Shown here: positions 22,368-32,002 of the stretch, in pieces
Numbering within the stretch: the stretch's first letter is position 1
Layout of the letters: each line of letters starts with the position of its first letter
DNA from: Diabrotica undecimpunctata
Taxonomy: Eukaryota; Arthropoda; Insecta; Coleoptera; Chrysomelidae
Direction: 5' to 3'
Length of the DNA stretch: 64,000 bases
NCBI RefSeq assembly: GCF_040954645.1
Contig: NC_092809.1
Span: 79,565,935 to 79,629,934, forward strand
Position numbers and translations under genes: made by a program
The notes under the pieces: generated by a model
The model's input: the letters and a program-made list of their open reading frames with translations, nothing else
Database searches by the model: none
Told to the model about the DNA's origin: nothing

Positions 22368-22432
22368 GTTTTTAGTTTACTCCTGAGGAAGCTTTTAAAT
22401 AAATGGCGAAATATTGAGTAATTTAGAAAAAA
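22368..22432 (+). ncRNA. hammerhead ribozyme motif, PLE2 plus copy
   Basis: Stem I TTACTC (22377-22382) with GAGTAA (22416-22421), extended beyond an internal loop by T-run/A-run pairing. Core CTGAGGA (22383-22389), an extra A, stem II GC (22391-22392) with GC (22406-22407), GAA (22408-22410), palindromic ATAT (22411-22414) and cleavage nucleotide T (22415). This is a type I layout with minimal stem III, as reported for PLE hammerheads. Self-cleavage would release monomer RNA 5' ends at GAGTAATTT. Confidence 0.78.
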
Positions 22433-22510
22433 GAAAGATTTTTATTACAGACCACTTTACCCGATAATTTGAACGTATTTATAAATTATTTTTTGGTCGA
22501 AATAATCACT

Positions 22511-22514
<4 letters not shown>

Positions 22515-22597
<83 letters not shown>
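22515..22597. repeat. (TA)n microsatellite, ~83 bp
   Basis: Alternating TA between the end of the PLE2 plus copy and the left inverted repeat of the 22598-25294 unit. Its last TA doubles as the left TA flank of that unit. Confidence 0.98.
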
Positions 22598-22601
<4 letters not shown>

Positions 22602-23181
22602 TTGAACGAATTTAAAACGGAACATACGAAATCAATGTATTTAGGCTCAACTCCGCTCTAGGTGGTTGGCCAACAAAAGGTTGTCAAATAATTATATTAT
22701 AAAAATCCAATACTTCAGCGGGCTACTGGATTCGGAACTCATTCAAGAACAAGTCAAAACTCCACCCAAATAGGTTGCCTAGAATCACTAAAAAACTAGA
22801 CTTAAAAAGCAGTTATTATGCTGTCAATCCACTTATCGCTTCCTTATAGTCCAAGAGATAGGGCCGAATTTATAATGTTAACTATTAAATATTTTTGGTA
22901 TAACAAATAGTAATTTTACTTATTTTTTATTACAATAAAAAGGTTTTTAAATTTACATTGCATAAATAATGATTGTTCAGATATAAGAAAAATTTGATTT
23001 ATTATTACATTAATAATCAAATACAAAATATATTATTTCTATTTATCAATAGGTAAAATTCAAATTGTAGAATTCCTTTAACATTTTATAAATAATTATT
23101 AATAAAAATCAATTTAATAGTGGAATTATCAATTTTTTAAGTTTTGAAATTTACTTTGTAGATATTTTCAATATTTTTTTA

Positions 23182-23680
23182 ACGTGACAACGTCTTAAAT
23201 TAGGTTGTGGCTCGGAGTCATTCATGAAAAAGTGTAACGCCCGCTCACGTCTGTTACAGTGAGTCACCGAACGAGAGAGAGGCCCGCCGGACCGGCGAAT
23301 GCCTTGCGTCTCTCTCCCACTCAAACATGATCGGTCCGCTGCGCGCGCAGCACTAGAGAATTAGGCGCGTTGAATCGGTGCGTGCTTCCGTGCTTGTGTC
23401 TCTGTCTTTCTCGAGCGTTCTTGGCGTTCAAGACACATTACAGCAGAAACACTTCCTTTCATTTCATATTTCTCCTATCATCGTCCTATCCTCAACAAAA
23501 TCACTCAAATAGAAATTAGTTAAGTTTAAGTTTACATGTACAATGTTTTAGTAAACAAAATATATTTCTATAGTTAAAATTTGTGCAATTCTTATTTTCA
23601 TTCAATTCCTTGTTCCTATTGTGCAATTTAATAATATTCATATCAATAAATATTCTACCGAGAAAAAGACGTTGTCACGT
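23182..23680. mobile_element. 499-bp GC-rich element with 15-bp perfect inverted repeats
   Basis: Starts ACGTGACAACGTCTT and ends with the exact reverse complement AAGACGTTGTCACGT. The interior, especially 23220-23420, is strikingly GC-rich with CpGs in a region otherwise around 70% AT, and contains gagagagaggcccgccgg and cgctgcgcgcgcagc. No convincing target-site duplication is seen at the edges and no protein is encoded. It looks like a MITE with a distinctive core. A host CpG-type promoter is an alternative, but the perfect inverted ends argue for an element. Confidence 0.6.
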
Positions 23681-23800
23681 AAAATCTTCGCCCGTAAAAC
23701 CGACTTTACAGGCAACCGATTTTTTTTTAACTTTCAAGTTGATTGAATTTTTTTTCATTAGTTAATTATAATTTTACAAATTCTGTTTGGACATTATTTT

Positions 23801-23840
23801 GCATCATTATTATTTTAAAATATTAAAATAATAATGATGC
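23801..23840. repeat. 40-bp palindrome, 18-bp perfect arms
   Basis: GCATCATTATTATTTTAA, four-base centre, then the exact reverse complement. It would extrude a cruciform or form a transcript hairpin. It may be the joined ends of a lost element. Nothing else near it identifies the origin. Confidence 0.9.
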
Positions 23841-23989
23841 GCGTTCATTTAGATCAGTAATTCTAGACGCATGCGCTAAATGTAATAAGTATCAAGATGC
23901 TTTTATTCAACTTCGATTTGACTGACTTCGATTGTAATGAAGTTTTTGAAACCTTAGTCACTTATATGGAACAGGACTGACGAGAACAA

Positions 23990-24436
23990 TTCCAAAAAGA
24001 AAAGTAAACGATGTCAGATTTTTACTATTTAACCGGCAGTATAAGTTGCATGATGTGAACGAGCCTTAAAAAAAAACTAAAAAATTTCGATGCTTCAAGC
24101 TTACCACCATGTCAAGATGAATTACACCAACATCTACTGCGAGCTCATTATATTTCAAATATTTGGACAAATGCTCATAAAAAAGTACCAACAGAATTGA
24201 TTGTTGAAGAACATGGTTGGGAGTTTGAAGATGAAACATATAAATTCAAATGGTTTAGTGGACCTCAGATGCCAGAATTAGTTCGAGAAGTAGTGATTGA
24301 AAATGAAGCAGATAATGAATGTGATATTATTGAAAGTAAAAGTGACGAAGATTATGAATGTGATAACATCAATGAGAGTGAGAAAAATGACGAAGTTTTT
24401 CTAAATTTTTTTTTTCTTATCGGAAAAATCGTTTGA
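23990..24436 (+). pseudogene. fragment of a multi-copy-looking arthropod protein of unknown function
   Basis: Two frames read as one interrupted coding sequence. At about 24000-24060 it reads KVNDVRFLLFNRQYKLHDVNE. After a stop and shift it reads LKNFDASSLPPCQDELHQHLLRAHYISNIW at about 24085-24170, then the open stretch 24197-24436 with EEHGWEFEDETYKFKWFSGPQMPEL and an acidic Asp/Glu/Ser-rich tail. The order (SLPPC, hydrophobic helix, W..A, GW, KWF.G.QMP) resembles an uncharacterised protein module I recall seeing repeatedly in arthropod genomes. I cannot name it. Stops at about 23980 and 24068 and the lack of a start make it a remnant. Confidence 0.5.
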
Positions 24437-24719
24437 AAATTTTTGGAAAAAAATCATGGTATAACTTACAGAAAATTGAAAGGATTCTACAAATTAGATT
24501 TTACCTCAAAAAATTACGAAAATTTTCATTTACGGAAATTTTTTTGGAAAATTTTGAGGAAAACTCTACTTGACGCTTCTCAGAATAGTAACAGCAGTGA
24601 GCATACAAATTTTCAAATCAATCGGTATAAAAATATCATAATAAAATCAGTTTGAAAATTGTTACCGAGACCTAAAATGCGCAGGCAAGTGGTACATTTG
24701 ACCCCGTTTTGTGGCTCTC

Positions 24720-25010
24720 TGTACCAACCCAGCTGTCCGCCCTTTTGGATTTAGAGTTTTTAGGGGCTAAATAATAAGCCATGAAAATGGCGGACATATT
24801 ACTTATCGTTAATTTTTCCCCAAAAAATTGCAACTTCACCCCTGTCCGCCACCCCTTATGTATCCACTCTCGCGTCCGCCCTTTGGGATTTCGTCTAGTT
24901 ATACCAAGATCTTACTCTGGGCAAATTTTCAGCCATATTATCGATCGTTAATTTTTCCGAAAAAAATTTCAACTTCATCCCTGTATAGCCACCCCCTGTA
25001 CCACGAGGTA
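24720..25010. repeat. imperfect ~130-bp direct duplication
   Basis: Two segments share tgtccgccctttNGGgattt, a gccat(g)a.. stretch, cgttaatttttcc, aaaa..ttgcaacttca.cc and ccaccccnt in the same order (about 24738-24865 and 24876-25000). The sequence is C-rich on the plus strand compared with surroundings. No coding potential. Confidence 0.65.
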
Positions 25011-25387
25011 CGTCCGCCTGTAAGGCAAAGTCTTAACCCAGATACAATGAATATATTCCAATAGAGAAATGTCATATTACTGATCAGTTCAAAATTTCGG
25101 CTCTATCTCTCCGACTATTAGGCAAACTCCTCTTTCCTTTAAAGGAGACAGATAGTTGAACGATATTTTATACAATGTCTATCACCGGGTATGTATTTAT
25201 TTTTGTCCAAGTTTTATATTGGTCCACTATTTCAAATGCAGTTCAAACAGACATATATTAAATTTTATGTTCCGTTTTAAATTGGTTCAATCTGTATAAG
25301 AATAAGAAAAAAGAAGTACTTGTGACTCGTTTGGAACAAATATATAACTGTTTTGGATGGGTTGGAGTCAATAATAGGGCTATTGGT

Positions 25388-25450
25388 TAACTATTTTTTT
25401 ATTCTCGAGCTTTCAATTGTGTTTACAATTATTATCAAGAGCTAAAAAAG
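25388..25450 (-). ncRNA. hammerhead-like ribozyme motif, PLE1 copy b
   Basis: On the minus strand: T-run, AGCTC, core TTGATAA (25432-25438 reversed), one base, AATTGT/ACAATT stem II, GAA, AGCT, C, GAG, A-run. Identical in core to copies a and c, including U at position 3 and A at position 8. Confidence 0.55.
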
Positions 25451-25880
25451 ACAAAATACTTACAAGGTTGAACTAAAAAGAAAAAACAATTTTTGTTAAC
25501 TTACCAAATAAAAATTAGTTTGGTAAGTAAAAATCACTGCTTACATCTTCAAAATATTTAATACAAAAATGTTTTTATCTAATAAATGTTTCTCTGAAAA
25601 ATTTTTATAATTTTGAAAACATTTTTTTAATATAAGAATAATTGAATTTATAAATAAGTTCAAATAGCAACCAATTACAAATAGCCTCAATGTCATAAAT
25701 GCCAACATAAAATTTTTATTTTTGACAATTAAATTGCCAAAAGTAAAACTTCGTTTAAACATTCTTTTTTATTTAGTAACAAAAAGAAGAAGATTTATTC
25801 ACCGTTGACAGATGTCTGAAAGAATGTGACAGATATATGGAGAATTAAATATGACATTTTACAAGTTTTATATATATAAA

Positions 25881-26795
25881 TCATAAAGAAAGAATATAAT
25901 TATAAATTTTGCTTAAATTTTGAATTTCAGATCTTTTGTTTAAACTCTTATCATTTTTGCTAATACAAATCATTTCCAAAAAAGTCCTTTTAAATTTATT
26001 ACTTTCACTACATAAAATTTTAATGTTATCAAAATCCATAATATGGTCTTTATCGATTACATGTTCTGCCAAAGCACAAGATGGTTTTTTAATTCTGCAA
26101 TCACTTTTGTGAGAAATAATGCGATTTGAAAGATTTCTTCCGGTCTCACCAACATATTCAGCCTCACACTGAGTACAACTAATGCTGTATACTAAATTCG
26201 TTTTTTCAAATTTGTCTATAGGATATTTAGTTTTAGAATATAAAGATGAAATAGTTTTGATGTTCTTTGTTGCTATTTTTATATTGTCAATAACCTTTAG
26301 TGTTTGTATTAATTTAGGTGTTAATGATGGTATAAAAGGTAGTGAATGATAATAGATGTTCTGATTGTTAGATACAATGTTTTGAGATTGAGCAAAAAAT
26401 GGTGTTAAATTATTTATATTACCAATATTAGAAAAAAGCATCCTATGTAGCATATCTGGAGGATAAGAGTTTTCAATTAAAATATTTTTTAACAATTGAA
26501 GATCTTCATGTAGATAATCTGGATGAGAAAGTTTTAAAACACGTTCTTTTAATCCTGTTATAAGGTTCATTTTCATCTTATTTGGATGATGAGAGTAATA
26601 GCTTATAAATCTATAACTACATATGGGTTTTCTGAACCATCTGGTTTTCAACATATTGTCTGTATTTCTTACAATTCTCATGTCAAGGAATGGTAGAGAA
26701 TTATCTACCTCTTCCTCAACTGTAAATTGTATATGTTGATTATGATTGTTGAAAATGTTGACTGTTTCATGAATTTTGTGTTTAGGAAGTGCCAA
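25881..26795 (-). pseudogene. PLE1 RT C-terminal part and GIY-YIG endonuclease, copy b
   Basis: The open stretch starts just past the mutated catalytic box with ALPKHKIHETVNIFNNHN, continues with LPFLDMRIVRNTDNMLKTRW, then the RT thumb-like region, and ends in the endonuclease: LVYSISCTQCEAEYVGETGR and LSNRIISHKSDCRIKKPSCA, then AEHVIDKDHIMDF. The two CxxC-type cysteines and the Y-V-G-E-T-G-R core are those of PLE GIY-YIG nucleases. Upstream, the stop in place of Tyr of YVDD and D to N of the second Asp abolish RT activity. Confidence 0.88.
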
Positions 26796-26942
26796 AACTA
26801 AATTATCTACTTATCTTTTAACAAAAGGAATTAAAAAAGTGCAATTGTTGATACAATCACTGATAACATCATCCATGACATTTAAGAGTTCTTAAATGAT
26901 ACTAAGTATTACACTACACTTGGAAGGAGTCCTGTTTGTACT

Positions 26943-28486
26943 TTGCAACAAAAAGCAAATTGTCTAGTATCTAAATTAAACATAAAGAAATTTATTGATA
27001 ATAAAAAAGCAAAAGAGCTCAAAATTTATAATTCTATTGCTCCACGGTTCTATGCTCTGCCAAAAATACATAAACCAACTTTATCTATGAGACCAATTGT
27101 TTCATCTTTATGCCCTCCTAATGGACCAATAGCACAGCTCCTCACTGACATCTTAACTAATGTTATAATTTAAACAACAATTTTTACATTAAAGATTCAT
27201 TTGATTTTAGTTCTTTCATTAATAATTTCCAATTACCACAAAATTATGTTTTAGTTAGTTTTGATGTAACATCTCTTTTTACTAATTTGCCTTTAGATTT
27301 AATCATAAGTAGTGTTGAAAAACATTGGAATGAGATTTCACAACACACTAATATCGACTTATTACATTTCAAAACACTTATCAACTTTGTTTTTGATTCT
27401 AATATTTTTATATTTAATGGTGTATTTTATAAACAAATTTTTGGTAGTCTTATGGAATCTAGTCTTTCACCCATTCTAAGTAGCTATGTCATGGATGATG
27501 TTATCAGTGATTGTATCAGTAATTACACTTTTTTCATTCCTTTTATTAAGAGATATGTAGATGATTTAGTTTTGGCACTTCCTAAACACAAAATTCATGA
27601 AACAGTCAACATTTTCAACAGTCATAATCAACATATACAATTCACAGTTGAGGAAGAGGTAGATAATTCTCTACCATTCCTTGACATGAGAATTGTAAGA
27701 AATACAGACAATATGTTAAAAACCAGATGGTTCAGAAAACCCATATGTAGTAATAGATTTATAAGGTATTACTCTCACCATCCAAATAAGATGAAAATGA
27801 ACCTTATAACAGGATTAAAAGAACGTGTTTTAAAACTTTCTCATCCAGATTATCTACAGGAAGATCTTCAGTTATTAAAAAATATTCTAATTGAAAACTC
27901 TTATCCTCCAGATATGCTACATAGGATGCTTTTTTCTAATATTGGTAATATAAATAATTTAACACCATTTTTTGCTCAATCTCAAAACATTGTATCTAAC
28001 AATCAGAACATCTATTATCATTCACTACCTTTTATACCATCATTAACACCTAAATTAATACAAACACTAAAGGTTATTGACAATATAAAAATAACAACAA
28101 AGAACATCAAAACTATTTCATCTTTATATTCTAAAACTAAATATCCTATAGACAAATTTGAAAAAACGAATTTAGTATACAGCATTAGTTGTACTCAGTG
28201 TGAGGCTGAATATGTTGGTGAGACCGGAAGAAATCTTTCAAATCGCATTATTTCTCACAAAAGTGATTGCAAAATTAAAAAACCATCTTGTGCTTTGGCA
28301 GAACATGTAATCGATAAAGACCATATTATGGATTTTGATAACATTAAAATTTTATGTAGTGAAAGTAATAAATTTAAAAGGACTTTTTTGGAAATGGTTT
28401 GTATTAGCAAAAATGATAAGAGTTTAAACAAAAGATCTGAAATTCAAAATTTAAGCAAAATTTATAATTATATTCTTTCTTTATGA
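26943..28486 (+). pseudogene. PLE1 RT and GIY-YIG endonuclease, copy c, nearly intact
   Basis: ORF 26943-27173 covers the RT start (YALPKIHKPTLSMRPIVSSL). A one-base deletion near 27165 (copy a has aatgcttataattta, here aatgttataattta) breaks the frame before the LVSFDVTSLFTNLPLDL segment. ORF 27287-28486 (399 codons) then holds the rest: FGSLMESSLSPILSS, KRYVDDLVLALP, FLDMRIVRN, and the endonuclease NLVYSISCTQCEAEYVGETGR. The catalytic YVDD is preserved, but the preceding motif reads SLMESS where copy a has SPMGSS, so two conserved residues are replaced. Confidence 0.88.
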
Positions 28487-28911
28487 TTTATATATAAAAC
28501 TTGTAAAATGTCATATTTAATTCTCCATATATCTGTCACATTCTTTCAGACATCTGTCAACGGTGAATAAATCTTCTTCGTTTTGTTACTAAACAAAAAA
28601 GAATGTTTAAACGGTTTACTTTTGGCAATATAATTGTCAAAAATAAAAATTTTATGTTGGCATTTATGACATTGAGGCTATTTGTAATTGGTTGCTATTT
28701 GAACTTATTTATAAATTCAATTATTCTTATATTAAAAAAATGTTTTCAAAATTATAAAAATTTTTCAGAGAAACATTTATTAGATAAAAACATTTTTGTA
28801 TTAAAGATTTTGAAGATGTAAGCAGTGATTTTTACTTACCAAACTAATTTTTATTTGGTAAGTTAACAAAAATTGTTTTTTCTTTTTAGTTCAACCTTGT
28901 AAGTATTTTGT

Positions 28912-28970
28912 CTTTTTTAGCTCTTGATAATAATTGTAAACACAATTGAAAGCTCGAGAATAAAAAAATA
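28912..28970 (+). ncRNA. hammerhead-like ribozyme motif, PLE1 copy c
   Basis: CTC (28921-28923), core TTGATAA (28924-28930), stem II AATTGT/ACAATT, GAA (28948-28950), AGCT (28951-28954), cleavage nucleotide C (28955), GAG (28956-28958). T-run before and A-run after could extend stem I past a small internal loop, as in PLE2. Confidence 0.55.
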
Positions 28971-29014
28971 GTTAACCAATAGCCCTATTATTGACTCCAA
29001 CCCATCCAAAACAG

Positions 29015-29102
<88 letters not shown>
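29015..29102. repeat. (TA)n microsatellite, ~88 bp
   Basis: Joins the PLE1 copy c 3' end to the TGTTATGG start of the LTR-like unit at 29103. Confidence 0.98.
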
Positions 29103-30516
29103 TGTTATGGATCAGTTTATCGATCAGAAATAGAATAAAGAGTTTTTTATTATTTTAATATACCGCGGGCATATAAGTTAAAATACAACCCTGTACTTAT
29201 TTGTAATAGTTAGAATAAGAGAAAACATTGTTCCGTGACGGGACCCTAACGAGTTTTTCCGTGAAAGACTGAGTGAATAGTGAAAGGACAATGGAACCCG
29301 TATAATTATAGATTTGGGAATAAACTTCTAATTGTAATTTGCGGTGGGCATTTTTCGAAAGTAAATAAGAATTAGATTTAGATAAGAGATAACAAGAATT
29401 TGGAAACTTATTTCTGTTGAAAAGGGCAAAATTGTTAATGGTTTCTGAAAAGTAATTTGAGTGAAAGTAGTTTATTTGTTTTAAATATCATGTTGGAAAT
29501 TTTCTAAATCGAAAATAAGTGGGAAAGATGAATGCTTATGATTGGTTAAAAAAGAATGGTGGGAATGAGAGAGTTGAGAAGGTTGTCTGGGAGAGATGGA
29601 AAGATTATTATGTTACCGGCAGACCAGAAGAGAAGACGTGTTTTCGTGTAGTCAATCTGAGTACCAGTGTTTTCGTTTGTTAGTGAAAAAGGTGGAAGCT
29701 GAGAGCAGATCAAAATCGAGAAGATTAATACCTCTTTTGAGTCTGCATAGTCCACGAGATATAATTGAGAAAGAAAGGAAAATTTGTGAATAAAGAGTAC
29801 CGGTCAAAAGAGGTTTGGGCTTGTGTTTTCGGAGGAGTAGTTTGCTGGTATGCGGTTTGGATCGATGCTGAGAACGGGAAAGATTGGATGATAGCCGGAC
29901 ATAATCAATCAAGGAAGGAACTGTGGTTTGATCGAAAGGAGACATCATCGGTGTAAAAATAAAGGTCAGTCAAATAATTTGAATGAAAGAAAATTTTAAG
30001 GTATTCTAAAGATAAAATCAAATATAAGCATACGAACTAAGATTCCAAGTTTCAGTTTCAGAGTTATTTTCTTTTTGAATAAATTATATTTTTATATGCT
30101 CATTTTTTTAGTAGATATTATTATAAAACAGATCAATAGATAGTTTGTAATTAAAATTAAATTTAGAGTATAGGAGTTTGTTGGGAAAGATAATTGCCCA
30201 CAAAAGTTATTTATTAATATTCATCGTATTGCTTATTGAAAATAAATAATAATTTGTGTGCATATTTATGTTGTTTTAATGTTAGTTCCGTTTCCTGTTT
30301 CTATCCCGATTATGAGCATTTAGGAGATACTGAACCCACTAGAAGAGATATATAAAGTAAACTGATTAAAGTAAAATTAATAAAGGCACCCTGAGAAATT
30401 TTAATAGTAATTGAATTGTATGACTTTGTATAAATTAGTGAATTAATTAATTAAATAATTGGATTAATTAAATTAGTGTTAATTAATAATAAAACATCAT
30501 AAAGCAGATCACAACA
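29103..30516 (+). mobile_element. solo LTR-like unit, ~1.41 kb (TGTT...AACA)
   Basis: Starts TGTTATGGATCAG right after (TA)n and ends GATCACAACA, followed by atatat and then another TGTTATGA start at 30523. The TG...CA ends, the inverted TGTT/AACA termini and a length of 1414 bp very close to the gypsy LTRs nearby (1411-1413 bp) suggest a solo LTR inserted into TA repeat with an ATAT-type duplication. Sequence similarity to the unit at 30523 is low apart from the ends, so it is another family. Short reading frames inside are not credible genes. Confidence 0.55.
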
Positions 30517-30522
30517 ATATAT

Positions 30523-31931
30523 TGTTATGATTCATTTTATCCGCCAAAGATAAAATTAAAATTACTAAATAGACCATCTAAATAAATTTTCAAGATATCC
30601 TGGAGAGTTGTTATGCTATGTAAAAATACAAAATAATATTGGTTTGCTCTTAATATTTCAAAGTATAAAATATTATTAGTCAAATAATTCACCTAAAGAA
30701 ATGAAAGTCCATTATCTTTGGATTACCTGTAGTAAACAAAATTTAATGATATGCATAAATTATTTTCTTTGTAAAATATATTTGAGTGAACGTAGTGAAA
30801 TAATGGAACAATGGGAGAGTGGATTTTCCAAATAGACTTGTACGCGGATACGGTGAATAAGACAATAGAATCGGAATATTTAAAATGTATAATTCTCTGT
30901 TAGTTTTTAAGAATTTGTAGAACCAATTAGCATGTTAATAGTATTTAGGAAATTTATAATTGTAGGTAAAATTGTTTGTTTGTTATCTAAATTGTTGATG
31001 GAGATACGTATGATGAACTGTGATTGGAGGAGATAAAAAAAGGTGGGATAGCTATGTACGGATGAGAGTTTAGCTAAATTTTTGAGAGAGAAAAGATAAT
31101 CAGTTATTTTCCAAGGGTGCAAGGCGAACAGTCGTTGTTCTTTGGCGGTTCCCAAGTGATAGTAAGCATTAGAAGTGAATGTTTGTGAGTTTTCGTGGAC
31201 TAAGCGTATCCTGACGGAGGCTGATCAAGTAAAATAATGTAAGTCATACTTTTCTACTTATATATTCCAAGAGTCACTGTTCAGGCCGGAACGAGAGATT
31301 CAGTTTATCGAGATGAGAAGAGGCTAGCATCTTTTGAACGATACGTGCATCTGAAGGAGATCATTAAAGACGATAGGCTCGCAATAATTTGTTGTAAGAT
31401 TGCTGATTACCTAGGGAACTGCTAAGAATAGATAGTGTAGGCTACAAGGAACAAGGATTTGGACAACTCATCATCAGAGAGATAGTTTTTTTTACCATTC
31501 GTCAGTTTTTCCTTTATCAACAAAGTTTTTTTTTATTGCTTCAGAAAAGATAGAAATATTTATCAGGAGATATAGAACAATAATTTTTTGATTTGAAATT
31601 TTCATTTATATAGTATATAACATTAATTTTTAAAGGTTCACGTACGTAGAACAAAATTTTGATAATCCTTATATGAGATATTTTTTGTTTAAGATATTTG
31701 ATTGTAAATTTTATTTCAATATATAATTTTGTATCATATATGTTTATTATTCCGGTATCCCTCAGACCTTACCTATCATATGTAAAGCATAGATATTGAA
31801 GCACGAATATAACCCTGAGATAAGAGAATTAAATAGTGTGATAAAATCATAATTACATCATTTCAATAAGTTTAATTAATTAATTAATTAGCTAATTAAT
31901 TGTTTGGCGCACCTCTGACTTTTAATATCAC

Positions 31932-31935
<4 letters not shown>
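30523..31935 (+). mobile_element. solo LTR of gypsy family B
   Basis: Clearly similar over its length to the 5' LTR of the gypsy-B element at 59709-61119: the start TGTTATG, gattacctgta.taaacaaa, ccaagagtcactgttcagg, cacgtacgtagaacaaaat, tattccggtat, and the end ggcgcacc..gact..aatatcaca. The right edge merges into the (TA)n at 31936. No internal gypsy-B sequence is attached, so it is a solo LTR or a truncated copy. Confidence 0.75.

Positions 31936-31998
<63 letters not shown>
31936..31998. repeat. (TA)n microsatellite, ~63 bp
   Basis: Left flank of the BEL/Pao element. The right flank of that element (38644-38697) is also (TA)n, consistent with insertion into one TA tract. Confidence 0.98.

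Positions 31999-32002
<4 letters not shown>

Larger units (their letters stand above)
21081..22514 (+). mobile_element. PLE2, plus copy, 5'-truncated inside RT
   Basis: Begins abruptly at ATGGGTTCCCCGATTAG (the PMGSPISP motif) head to head with the minus copy and extends to the (TA)n tract at 22515. It carries the YVDD box (21181-21200), the FLDTRVIR segment, the same TAA as the minus copy after YPKQI (21546-21548), the GIY-YIG endonuclease (21711-22028) and the 3' UTR with a hammerhead. A single-base deletion near 21268 shifts the RT frame relative to the minus copy, and the last endonuclease codons are altered by a short deletion near 22022. Confidence 0.9.
22598..25294. mobile_element. 2.7-kb inverted-repeat unit flanked by TA (candidate DNA transposon or composite)
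   Basis: The left end is CAGATTGAACGAATTTAAAA (continuing CGGAACATA) and the right end is its inverse with one mismatch in ~29 bp (G versus C at the eleventh base). Both ends are directly bordered by TA, as in Tc1/mariner-type target duplication, though the left TA belongs to a (TA)n tract. Inside are a 499-bp GC-rich inverted-repeat element (23182-23680), a 40-bp palindrome, a coding remnant (about 24000-24440) and a ~130-bp imperfect duplication (24720-25010). I see no transposase, so it would be non-autonomous. Family undetermined. Confidence 0.6.
25297..26880 (-). mobile_element. PLE1 copy b, minus strand, 5'-truncated
   Basis: Minus-strand PLE1 from inside the RT (about 26880) to its 3' end near 25300, abutting the right end of the 22598-25294 unit. 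It contains a 304-codon open stretch (25881-26795), the 3' UTR and a hammerhead-like motif. It meets copy c head to head at about 26880. It shares with copy a the same broken catalytic box (KR, stop, VDN), whereas copy c has KRYVDD, so a and b descend from one defective progenitor. Confidence 0.9.
26881..29014 (+). mobile_element. PLE1 copy c, plus strand
   Basis: Begins at the junction with copy b and extends to the (TA)n tract at 29015. It covers more of the N-terminal coding than the others (from LNIKKFIDNKKAKELKI at about 26965), the RT, the endonuclease, the 3' UTR and a hammerhead-like motif (28912-28970). It is the least damaged PLE1 in the window. Confidence 0.9.

Noticed and set aside
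23220..23420. GC-rich block as a host CpG promoter or first exon
   Set aside because: Perfect inverted repeats flank the block and no adjacent exon or splice signal was seen, so a small element is the simpler reading.
24443..24655. 70-codon open frame after the uncharacterised remnant
   Set aside because: Phe/Lys-rich low-complexity reading from A/T runs; no motif.
29546..29956. Short open frames on both strands within the 29103-30516 unit
   Set aside because: No recognisable motif, inside an LTR-like unit, lengths compatible with chance.
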